A DNA stretch of 64,000 nucleotides from NCBI GenBank assembly GCA_036345935.2, contig JADWOT020000009.1, forward strand, positions 17,395,175 through 17,459,174, given 5' to 3'. The DNA comes from Taenia hydatigena (Eukaryota; Platyhelminthes; Cestoda; Cyclophyllidea; Taeniidae). Of this stretch, positions 52,335 through 63,021 are shown one piece after another. Numbering within the stretch: position 1 is the first letter of the stretch; every line of letters begins with the position of its first letter. Made by a program: the position numbers and the translations under genes. The notes beneath the pieces were generated by a model. That model had not been told where the DNA came from, did no database searches, and worked only from the letters and a program-made list of their open reading frames with translations.

Positions 52335-53202
52335 AGCCACTGCATCGTCAACTTCACTTCATACTCCGTGCTTTCAAGGCATCCAACATCACCATCCCAA
52401 AACCCATCAGATGAAGTAGTTCAGTGAAGCCCACCTGTTGAAGTATCTATCCTATACGATACACTTGGAAGGAGAGGAGGAGAAACTTACTGTTGAGAAA
52501 GAATTGGGACTGGTGAATTAGCTGCCTCACATTGCCCCAAGAGGATGAACGATATGCGCTAGTAGGGAGAGTGGATAAGCATCGATGACTGTCTCATCCT
52601 CCATTTTCCTCCATATTACACCTCTTGATGACTATCATCAGCCCTTATCATGACATTGACAGTTGGAGGGGGACGATGACTGGGCAAGAGGGTTGGGAAA
52701 AGTGAGATAAAAGCCTAGTTGACTATGAAGAGACACAACTTTTACGCTGTAATGCTCCTGCCAAAATGTTTTTTTATCACTCATCCCCTCCAGAAGAGAT
52801 TACTTGAGATTTAATAATACCTGTACTGTACTGTAGCCTCTCATTTCAATCATTTAAGAATTTCAAATTAGCAGAAGTTATCTGGCAGCTTCTATCTAGT
52901 TGTACAGCATTGCCAACTCCTTCTGTCATTAATTATTTACCATTATTAGAGTGGAGACCTAGGGTCTGCTAGAAGTTGTTTATATCCATGGAAATGTTAA
53001 TGACTTTTGGTGAATTTTTTATCCACAGGAAGGTAGTTAAAAGATGTGAAGAGACAATGACAATGGCAATGCAATTGCTGTCAGTAGGCCTTTCAAGTAC
53101 AAAGAAGCAGCGAAATCAATGTCAACATTTCAACTTCCTTGAAGGGATTTACCGCTTCCGAGCCTGTTAGGAGGTGAGAAAAAGTCATTATAATTCTAGG
53201 AA

Positions 53203-54745
53203 TGTAGCGTTCATAGACTCGCCCAGAGTCGAGAGAAGACTTGATACTCAGACAGATACACGTATTCAGCATGCAGAAGTGTAGCGTCCCGAGGCTCCCT
53301 CGAAGGCAAAAGAAGGCAGAATGCTAGGGTAGAATATATATATTCAACAGACAGAGGGAAATAGGCTGCTGGCATGGCTCGGAGGCCAGCCCACGCAGCT
53401 AGGGCAGTACGGCCACCTCTGTGACTTTGACCGAAACCAAGAGTTCCAACAAACAAAGTACTACATTGCCCTTCTCCTCTTTCGAGCGTCGTCCCCGACG
53501 CGCCCCTCGGTACATCCCCCTTGTCTGCCATCACAACATACTCAGTGCTGCAAGAAGCACCCACGAGCTAACCATGCCAGTCGCCGACATTCGACGCGAT
53601 TGAGGCGATGCTTCACACCAACGTCAGTGATCCCTCTTGACAGTGCACTGCACTTCGAGTTTCGTCTGGCTTGGAAACAAAGTTCAGAGTAAGTGGATCT
53701 GCCGACCATCAGTATGTCCGTGTGGAGGCGTTAGCACGCCGATCTCCTTAAGCAAGTATGTAAAGGGTTAATCTTCGGAGCGAAACCTTCTAGGTGGTCC
53801 ATGGCTAGTTTCGCTTCAGTTGTTGATAGCTTTCTTGTAGAACACAGGGAAGGGATAGATGCCGGAGGTGGACGTCGTTCGTGGCCCATTTGTAGCACAT
53901 GCACTTCTTTCGCACTACTGCAATATGCCGTAGGCGGTAGAGATCGGGATAAAACCCTACAGAGTCGGGCCCGCTTTCCGTGGCCACCAATGTAGCGTCC
54001 CGAGGCTCCCTCGAAGGCAAAAGAAGACAGAATGCTAGGTTAGAATATATATATTCCACGGACAGAGGGAAATAGGCTGCTGGCATGGCCCGGAGGCCAG
54101 TCCACGCAGCTAGGATAGTACGATCACCTCTGTGACTTTGACAGAAACCGGTAGTTCCAACAAACAAAGTACTACAAGAAGGATCTGGTAGGGCTAGTGA
54201 CATGACCTAGAGGCTAATCCACTCTGTGAGGATACAGTGGCCATTTAGAGTGGTCCCTAACCGAAACCAACGATCTCCTTGGTCAACATCCAGTGTAAGT
54301 CGTTAAATTTCCATGCAATTGGGGAGATACTTTACCCCAATGTCACTGAACACTCTTGGTAAGTCTACTGGATCCGGAGATTTGTCCGACTTGGAGACTA
54401 TACTGCCATAGCTAGACGTAAAAACGCTGGTATAGGATGCAGATTTGTGGAAGAATGATTGCGATTTAAGGCTATTATTTGTGTTAGAACTTCGCGTCTG
54501 TTCTGCCTCCGTAATAAAGCTTTTCAGCTAGTTCATGGCTTTCATAGATTGTCGAAGGTCCTTTTCGAATCTTTCAGCCCACTCCCGTCAATTTAGAACT
54601 CTAAGACTGTCTCGGAGACTAAAGAAGATAAAAAGATTCGGCCAGAATACATATATTCAACAAACCGAAGGATCTAGGGCCGGTAGCATGGTCCAGAGGC
54701 CAAAGTGGTCCTTAACTACAAAAAACCGGGATTTAAACAAACAAG
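53203..54745 (-). mobile_element. Older, decayed TRIM copy split by a younger TRIM
   Basis: TGTAGCGTTCATAGACTC at 53203 starts a diverged LTR that runs to 53279. It resumes at 54182 (GATCTGGTAGGGC, then CCTAGAGGC, then CCGAAACC) after the younger element. A related internal region follows (about 54290-54590, with TAGTTCATGGCT matching TGGTCCATGGCT of intact copies). A second diverged LTR lies at about 54595-54745. Both old LTRs share GAAGGATCT where intact ones differ, confirming they belong to one element. The right end is too decayed to fix. Confidence 0.7.
53280..54176 (-). mobile_element. Complete TRIM (miniature LTR retrotransposon), copy 1
   Basis: An 897-bp element with 186-bp LTRs at 53280-53465 and 53991-54176 and 525 bp between. 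In sense (minus strand) the LTR begins TGTAG and ends CTACA and carries a TATATATA promoter box. The internal region starts with a primer-binding-like TTGGTGGCCACGG and ends in the purine tract GAAAGAGGAGAAGGGCAA before the 3' LTR. Flanking AGAAG at 53275-53279 and 54177-54181 is a perfect 5-bp target-site duplication. The two LTRs differ at about a dozen positions, so the insertion is not very recent. There is no room for Gag-Pol, so mobilisation would depend on another element. TRIMs are known from taeniid tapeworms; whether this family is related cannot be judged here. Confidence 0.92.
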
Positions 54746-55556
54746 AAACGTTTTATAAAGACAGTACGTGTATTATCGACATTTTTGAAGGTCCGAGGTG
54801 CTACTGACACAATCCGGAGGCCACAATAGCGCAGCTCGGAGTATCTTCATTCCCGCACTTCCCAGTTCGCCCTGTCAAGAGTGTGCCAACTTTAAACGCC
54901 CCATCACAACACAAGATGTGGCATTCTGGCAGCAATTAATTGTGACTTTCTGGTGTCATTAAAATTGGGTGCCGAAAAGCACATGGTTGGATGTTTACAT
55001 AAACTTGCCTGTTTTGGAGAGGGCTAAAAAGGAGGGTACGGAAAAACGTGCGTGCTTGAACTTCTGTACTTTCGTAGGAAAGGTTATAGGCTAGAGCAGA
55101 TAAAAGGAGTTGGAAAAACTGTGCAATAGCAGACAATTTTGTGTAAGTGAAGTTGTGTAGCCTTGACGCATAGGTGTGGACTGTCAGCGTCACATACGGC
55201 AGAGGCCAGACTGGCTTCTGTCATCAAATGTCGAGATGTCAGTCAGACAAATACGACGAGCTTGGAGGCCAAAAACATGGCGATAGGACCACGACGTCTG
55301 GAGAAAGTACAATTGAAAGGCCAAATTAAAACATAGAGGAGTCTTCTTCCCACCACCCGTCCGTGTTAGTCACCACGACTTAGTCCGGACATTAAAGAAA
55401 TACCCATTTGTCTCGGTGAGATGTACCTTGTTCATCCCATTGTATCTCTTGTGGAATGCATCGTGGGAAGAGGAGCTTAGGAGGTCCAGTACTACTTAAC
55501 CCTTCGTAGACTAACACTAGACCGACTTCTACTCAATCTTGTCTTACTTCTCACCT

Positions 55557-56885
55557 CCGTCCATCTTGTAACGTCCGCATCAGTTGCCGCGGTGGATGCT
55601 ACATTCGCATAACGTCTACTCAGGCAATGTGACAGGAGGCGAATCATGTTGGAAGGCACGAGGTGCATCACTGTCCCACACTATTACTATCCCCAACTTC
55701 CGAACCAAAGTGTAGGTCACTTGAAGGCATTGATGCCGGCCAATGGCAATGACGGTCACGTGGTGATGGATGGTGGATGATGGAGAACCGAGAACGAAGA
55801 GAGACGTGGAAGCGTAATTGGTGAGAGGGCTATGAAGGAGGCGCAAAGTGGAAAGGGGTTGAGGTATGTTTAGATGAGGTGTCATCACAATACGAATTGT
55901 AGCACCACTAAGCATTAGTGTGAGGTGCTCGTGACCTCACCTCACCGCGCTTGACCTCACACCGTCCAACATGACCCACAAGTGCTTACTACAACGCTAC
56001 ATTGGTGATTGTTGGCAAGGCTGTTTATTAGTTCAACTTGGCCACTTCTCTAAGGTTTGAGCTAGAAGAGGTCTTCTATTGGCTTGTTTCACATGCATCC
56101 CCTACCGTGGGAGGGTTCGCCTTTTTCTGCTGCACGAATGAAGCTGTTGATGGAAACGTTGACAAGAATGACACCCAATTGCCACAAGAAGGTAGCATTG
56201 AGGAGAGATTTGTGTGCCACAATTGCCACTCTTGCACCATGTCTGAGAGTTCAGTGTGGAGACATTGAAAGTGACTTGGAGGAGGTGGAGCGTCATGAAA
56301 CCACAGAAGACCTGATGCTGCCACAACCGATGTGTCTAGTCGGATGATGTGCAATATGTGTCGTAGTTGTCACGACGAGGACGTGGAATTACTTGGTCAG
56401 TGTGATCGTGTGTGGAATGCGAGGAAGTAAATGGAGAGGCTTTGGATGCTGGGAAATGAAAGCAGCACGATTGGAGTGAAGTGGTCGATTGCCTGCTGAC
56501 AGGCTGTGACAGGGTGGAGTGAGAGATCAACTCATTAACTGAGCATCAAACAGACAGACAGGGAGATGGGTAGACAGAGGAGCAGGTGAATGAATGAGCG
56601 ATGGAGGAAAGAACTGTTGCAGACGAGGGTAAGTCAGTTGTCAGATAAGCAGACTTTGCTCCTTGTGGTGGATGCTAACCCACAATGGGATGTGTTGTGA
56701 CGCCTGGAGGTCCATCAGACTGCGTACCACATGACGCTGATGTGAATGATGTGCAACCAATGCTTTGTTGAAGGACGAAACCAGTAGTATAAACATAGTT
56801 ATGGTCGTTAGTCGGCCGCATTTTGTACTAGTTGTAAACAAATGTGTTGGCGTCTCACTTGACCTTAGCAGGGTCAATGGGACTC
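55557..56885 (+). mobile_element. 1.3-kb inverted repeat element, copy B
   Basis: Inverted partner of 45795-47114, about 8.4 kb away with the universal stress protein gene between them. The LTR-like part is 55567-56001 (435 bp, the same length as in copy A), followed by TTGGTGATTG. The shared frame (56038-56268) differs from copy A at two of 76 residues. Similarity stops at the same place in both copies (GGGTCA near 56870), so the element itself may end there or may be a common truncated form. Confidence 0.7.
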
Positions 56886-57190
56886 AATTTGGCACCTGAC
56901 CATAACGCGTTTCAGTGTGTAGGTTCGGAAATAAGCCAACCATTTTGACGCGATGCAATTTTCATTTATCAGACGTAAATTATTTAGCAATATTTCCCTC
57001 AAAAGTCCTCTAAATATCATCAAAAGTCGTTACAACTTCTCCATTTAGTATACCCAGTCGTTCAATTAGCTTAACGGCCAAGCATTTGGGGAAGTTAAAT
57101 AAGCTAAATTTTCATAATTTTATTAACAAATAGTAGGAATTTAAGCCTAATGACTTATTTGGTGCAATAAACTCCTCCAGGTTTTGGTAA

Positions 57191-58135
57191 TGTGCCGGTG
57201 AGGTGCTTTGCTTTGCTTGGCAGCCCGGCCTCCCGGCCAAGCCGGTAGCCCCTCGGCCCTATTGTAATTCGGCAATACTTATTTCACCTTTTGAGGAGCC
57301 AGCAGGCGCTACATTAGTAGCTGAGGGTAGTAAACGCAACCTTATCGAACATGCCTCCTTATTTCCACTGTTAGGTGATAAAACATGGCGGAGCAGAAGA
57401 AGTTGCTATGCGCAGATGGGAGAAATGACGACAATCCTTAACAGAAGGTATAAAAATGTAACGTTTAACTTCGGTAAATACTCCCTTCTCGTTTTCTACA
57501 GAACTGTTATTAATGAGATGGAGATGTCTACCGTTTCTGCATGTCGATTGCAATTGTGCGAACACATGACACCTCCATACAGACATGGCTGGGCACTACT
57601 GAAGTGAGATCCAAATAGCCATGAGGAACAGGTAAGAAATTCGATCTTAACCCCATTCCTGGCTACATAGCTTGACTGTTTGATCAGTGTACTTGCAAAT
57701 AGCTAAGGATACCCGCGATAGTCAGTGCATTTGTGGTCAGATGCAAATTCCAGAGCCTGTAGAAATGCCAGGGAGGATCAGCGACTATGCAAACTTGTAT
57801 CTTCTCATTTGCAGTGAAATTTTATGGCTAGCATGGTTGGCTGTTGGCTTCTTACAGCACTGATTACATTGTCATGCCTAAAATCTTGAAGGTGACCAGA
57901 GGTAGCGATGAAGGCGAGGGATAGTTAGTAGGTTTGTGGAGGGTTCCTCCTCTTCCTTCTCACCAGCTTCGACATCTTTATTATGGGTAAGAGAGCGGGT
58001 ACAGTGGGACCTTGTAGGAGAGTTCAGGACGGGGATAAATCGTGCTCCTGAGAGTCGCCACGCCGCTCCGCAACCAGATTCCAACTCTGTTGTCCCGCCT
58101 CTGGCCTACAAAGCACATTATAGAACATAAGTATT
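57191..58135 (+). mobile_element. Possible remnant of another LTR element with Gag-like tail
   Basis: A 123-bp stretch, 57191-57313, begins TGTGCCGG and ends GGCGCTACA. It is followed by TTAGTAGCTGAGG, which resembles the LTR end plus primer-binding site of the TRIM family (CGCTACA then TTGGTGGCAGCGG). A plus-strand frame at 57936-58130 includes WVRERVQW and GEFRTG and ends PLAYKAH, shared with the Gag-like relic at 40 kb. A partial match to the LTR start (GTAACGTGCCGCTTAGG) lies at 58169. The pieces fit one decayed element, but each alone is weak. Confidence 0.35.
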
Positions 58136-58454
58136 ACAAGGCCAATAGTCATATTAGCCCTCGGTTTTAGTAACGTGCCGCTTAGGAGCCAAATTGTGCA
58201 ACCGTTTAAGAGACAAAAACGAACTACTCTTCCCGATTACTTAACAGAACCGTTTGTTCGAATGCCAAGTGAGTCTAGTGCAAACACTGACTACGGCCAA
58301 TAAGAACGTAAAATATCACTCGGATGGAGAACAGAATTTCAGGGACAATAAACCCAAATAATTATGCATGACAAAGGCTTATACAATTGTTTTAGGTGGA
58401 CTTAACTCTGTTAAGTGTGCCATACTTATCCTGCCGTGCCCCTTTGGCAGCGAA

Positions 58455-59376
58455 TGTGTTTGTTTGTTTGAACTGCTGGTTTTGATCAGGGTCACAAGGG
58501 TGGCCATACTACCCTAGCCGCGTAGGCTGTCCACAGGGCCATGCTGGCGCCTCGTTCCCCTTTATCTGTTGAATATATATATTCTACCCTAGTATTCTGC
58601 CTTCTTTTGCCTCATGGGAGCCTCGAGACGCCCCACTGGTGGCAGCGGAAAGCGGACCCGACACTATAGACTTCCTATGTCGATTATTACCGCGTGTAGC
58701 ATGTTGCAGCGGTGCAAAAGAAGTACATGTGCTACGTATGGGAGTATCCCTGACATCCCATGGCAGAAGGGCCAAGAATGACGCCCACATGCAGCATCTA
58801 CCCCATCTCCATGTTCTACAAGAAAGCTATTAACAACTGAAGCGACACTTGCCATGGACCACCTGGGGAGTTTCGTTCCGGAAATTACCCATAATATATT
58901 TGCTTAAGGAGAACGGTGTGCTAACGCCTCCCTACGGACATACTGATGGTCAGCAGGACCTCTTATTCTAAACTTTGTTCCCTAGCCGAACGAAACTTGA
59001 AGTCTAATCAAAGCTGCCAAGAGGGATCACTGACGTTGGTGTCAAGCATCGCCTCAGTCTCGTCGAATGTCGGCGACTGGCATGGTTAGCTCATGAGCGT
59101 TTCTTGCAGCACCGATCAAGTTGTGATGGCTGACGCGGGATGTCCACCAAAGAGCGCGTCGGGGACGACCCTCGAAAGAAGAGAAGGGCAATGTAATACC
59201 TTGTTTGTTTGGACTACCGGATTCGGTCGGGGTCACAGAGGTGGCAATATTGCTCTAGCCGCGTAGACCGGCCTCAGGACCATGCTGGCGGCTCATTCCC
59301 CTCCATATGTTGAATATATGTATTCTACTCTTGTGTTCTGCCTTCTTTTGCCTCAAGGGAGCCTCGAGACGCTACA
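58455..59376 (+). mobile_element. Complete TRIM, copy 3 (sense on plus strand)
   Basis: 922 bp. LTRs at 58455-58635 and 59192-59376; internal region 58636-59191. The primer-binding-like CTGGTGGCAGCGG directly follows the 5' LTR, and the purine tract GAAAGAAGAGAAGGGCAA directly precedes the 3' LTR. Flanks are GCGAA and ACGAA, a target-site duplication with one mismatch. It is the most diverged of the three complete copies; its 5' LTR end has decayed to CCCCA. Confidence 0.88.
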
Positions 59377-59998
59377 ACGAACACATGTTGAGAACGAACA
59401 CTTCAATAATGCATGTGTCATTCAATACAGGAGCTTCCAGACTAAGCTATTTTAAGAAAGATACTTATGAAATAACTCTAGTAGGAAAATCCTCGTGATT
59501 TCAAATTATTCTCTACCCCTCTATTCGTTTTAATCAGCTACTTGTAAATTATCATACAATGGTACCAAGGCAGTTAATAAACTATCAATGTGAAAAAGAT
59601 TTCAAATTTCATTGAGGAAGACGTCGCCATTCAGTTGCATCCACAATATCATAGCATCGGGAGCTCCTCCCAATTTTGCCTCATTTATTTATCTTGACTA
59701 CACAACTACGGAATAATACACATACACGTTCGACTGAAACTTTATTTTAAGGGAGTGTTTTTGTAACTTTACTATCAACACATTTAAAGTCAATAAAATA
59801 TCATAATTTTGGAGACTTTATTGTGTCGATGTGGTTTCCCAATGGACCGTCTGCCACTGCTCGAAATAATCAGAATATAAATGCTTTGCAATATGAATAG
59901 GATAAATGACCCAAATGCTGAAGTGGGTAATATTCGTTTTAAATGTTGGGATGAATATATCACTTAACACGCGAAGTTTGATAACCTTTGAGGGGAGA

Positions 59999-60900
59999 TG
60001 TAGCATCCCGAGGCTCCCTCGAAGGCAAAATAAGGCAGAATGCTAGGGTAGAATATATATATTCAAAAGACAGAGGGAAATAGGCTGCTGGCATGACCCG
60101 GAGGCCAGCCCACGCAGCTAGGGCAGTACGGCCACCTCTGTGACCTTGACAGAAACCAGTAGTTCCAACAAACAAAGTACTGCATTGCCCCTCTCCTCTT
60201 TCGAGCGTCGTCCCCGACGCGCCCCTCGGTACATCCCCCTTGTCTGCCATCACAACATACTCAGTGCTGCAAGAAGCACCCACGAACTAACCATGCCAGT
60301 CGCCGACATTCGACGCGATTGAGGCGATGCTTCACACCAACGTCAGTGATCCCTCTTGACAGTGCACTGCACTTCGAGTTTCGTCTGGCTTGGAAACAAA
60401 GTTCAGAGTAAGTGGATCTGCCGACCATCAGTATGTCCGTGTGGAGGCGTTAGCACGCCGGTCTCCTTAAGCAAGTATGTAAAGGGTTAATCTTCGGAGC
60501 GAAACTTTCTAGGTGGTCCATGGCTAGTTTCGCTTCAGTTGTTGGTAGCCTTCTTGTAGAACACGGAGAAGGGATAGATGCCGGAGGTGGACGTCGTTCG
60601 TGGCCCATTTGTAGCACATGCACTTCTTTCGCACCGCTGCAACATGCCGTAGGCGATAGAGATCGGGATAGAAACCCTGTAGAGTTGGGTCCGCTTTCCG
60701 CTGCCACCAATGTAGCGTCCCGAGGCTCCTCCGAAGGCAAGAGAAGGCAGAATGCTAGGGTTGAATATACATACATATTCAACGGACAGAGAGAAATAGG
60801 CTGCTGGCATGACCTGGAGGCCAGCCCACGCAGCTAGGGCAGTACGGCCACCTCTGTGCCCTTAACCGTAACCGGTAGTTCCAACAAACAGAGCACTACA
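59999..60900 (-). mobile_element. Complete TRIM, copy 2
   Basis: 902 bp. LTRs at 59999-60184 and 60711-60900; internal region 60185-60710. Flanking GGAGA at 59994-59998 and 60901-60905 is a perfect 5-bp target-site duplication. The internal region is almost identical to that of copy 1, including non-coding parts. In sense, TTGGTGGCAGCGG follows the 5' LTR and GAAAGAGGAGAGGGGCAA precedes the 3' LTR. Minus-strand open frames that run through the purine tract into the LTR are shared with copy 1 but carry no Gag or Pol motif. Confidence 0.92.
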
Positions 60901-60905
60901 GGAGA

Positions 60906-63021
60906 ACTTACGTCCCTAAATGATACCTGAATTGAATCGTAGTTCTATTTAATTTACTAGTTGCCTAAACTATGTGCTAATGGTTTTTCTAAGTCGACTT
61001 TCTAATCGAATCAAGTTTAAAGCAGACTTTTTGTCGATCGTTTAGAGAATGCAGCGCAAGTAAAAAATATTCATGGCATTTGTATCATGCCGAAAGGAAA
61101 ACCACGTTCCATAATGTTTAGCGCGAACGGTGAAACAACTGACTCCTACCTGCACCAAGTGAGAGGGGAAAGCGGAAGAATTCAGTGGGTCCCATGCTAT
61201 TTTGGGGATGCCTACCTATTTCTCGTTGATGCTATTTTCCAAATGACAGGAAAATGCCGAGCGACAGACTTTAGGTGAAAATTGGCATTAGAACGCCAAC
61301 ATTCATTAGACAACAACTTCACTCCACGCCTCAAAGACATCTACTACTACGTGCCATTTCCATCTTTATAACCGCAATCTTTCTGTTCCTTCTACGCTAA
61401 ATGGCTTTGCATCCGAGCTATGCTAGTACTCCCTGAGCTCAACTGCAAGTCCATACCACTGTAGTTATGTCTCCATTCCTTTTCAGAGGTATCTCGAGGC
61501 GCTAAAATGCTTCACAAAAACCCATTTTAACATTTGAATTTATTTATTACTTGTAAGCATTATCAAACTCTTCAAAACTCTTTTCCAGGGGAGTTTTGAT
61601 TTCGTATTGGGCAAACGTACAATAAATAAAAATTTATTACAATCCTTAGTCGATTTACAGGATCGCCAGGTTGATATTACGTGAGTCTAAAGTAAACAGT
61701 GACTACTGCTGACCAGAGGTTAAATATTGTTTGGATGGAACAATCGTTCATGCGTTGGTGGTTTGTTTAATTCGCGGTTATGAAAACGGACCAATAAGGG
61801 GCTCCGCTATGGTGCCTTCTTAGAATGAGCTAGCCTCTGGGCCATGCAAACATCCCGAAACCATTCCGTAGGTTAACGGCACTTGTTCTTCCTGAGTTTT
61901 ATCTTAAACCGATGCTACGTGATTTTATAGAGAGATTAATTTATCCTTTACTGTAGATCCTCATGTTTGAGCTCTCCATCTACGACCAAGAAACCATTGA
62001 GAGCTACTGGTTCTGCGTCAGCAGCCCCTCTTCAAACAGGCAAGATTTACTCCCCCTTGTCTGCTACTGCTGCCAGTTATCCCACCTTGGACTCTAATTA
62101 GCTCTTCTGGATTATGCAGTGCCAAAAGTGAATGCACCGCTCTCACCATAAACCTTGATCGCGTGTCCTTTTAGGCAAGAAAACAGGGGGAATACGAGCA
62201 ACAGCAGTTGCGAACGCTCCCATTAAATGACGTTTATTAGCCCAATTCACCTAATCTTAGCTTTCCTGTGTAATCCCACTTCATTATCCCTGAGAGATCA
62301 GCTACGGTTTCCTTTGAGCAGTACTCGAGAAGTCGTGAGGTATAGTTTTTTTATTTTGCCTAGTTTGTCTTCCCACTATTGCAAAAGTGCTTGCTTTCTG
62401 CTCCTGCTTATCCTTTTAGGGCGCCTAATTGCGTCTCCACGGGTAACTCAAAGTGCCAAATTGGCATAGCCAAAATAAGTAAATGTCTACGTTTTCGCAG
62501 CTATATTATTACAAAATTATTAAATGAAGTCAAAAACGCTAGTTACTTTAAAAGTGTTTTTTGTTTATTCAAATATACTCTGACTTTTCAGATTGTTTTA
62601 CTAAATAGACCTGTCATTTCTCGGCTTGAGAGCACTACAAATTAATTGGTTGAGAAATCAGCCAATCATGCGTCAACGATTCGTGGTGTTGTGTGCATAG
62701 TGATGTATGGCCTGGCGTCTTTTATTACGATAGTCCTTTGTGGTTGATGCTTATAAAGGCTTAGAGTTGATCGAATCCAGAATCGCTTAACGTTTGGTTG
62801 CAATTCCATAACTAGTTTTTCATAGAATTCACAGTGCAAGTGAAATTTGTCCTGCAATTGTTGCTTTCCCCATACCCCTGGTTGCATTGGTTTGTACCCC
62901 CATTTATTTGTAGGTCTGCTTTAGACTCGCTATTCCTGAGATGTTTTACATTTATAATGGTGCTGACTCAGGTTTACTATTAATAGGTGCGCCACACGAC
63001 CTGTGTTAATCTGTGTTCGCT
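60906..63021. other. Intergenic stretch upstream of the last gene
   Basis: No gene supported. AT-rich, with short open frames lacking homology. A pyrimidine-rich TTATTTGTAG ending at 62913 is a candidate 5' UTR splice or spliced-leader acceptor for the gene starting at 63022. Confidence 0.4.

Larger units (their letters stand above)
48450..53202. other. Non-coding stretch downstream of the universal stress protein gene
   Basis: No further gene supported. It contains copy 4 of the palindromic motif (50356) and a tetranucleotide repeat (52264). A 125-codon plus-strand frame at 49507-49884 has no recognised homology. Confidence 0.45.

Noticed and set aside
53211..53564. Minus-strand frames shared by TRIM copies 1 and 2
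   Set aside because: They run from the internal region through the purine tract into the LTR and are shared because the copies are nearly identical DNA; no Gag or Pol motif.
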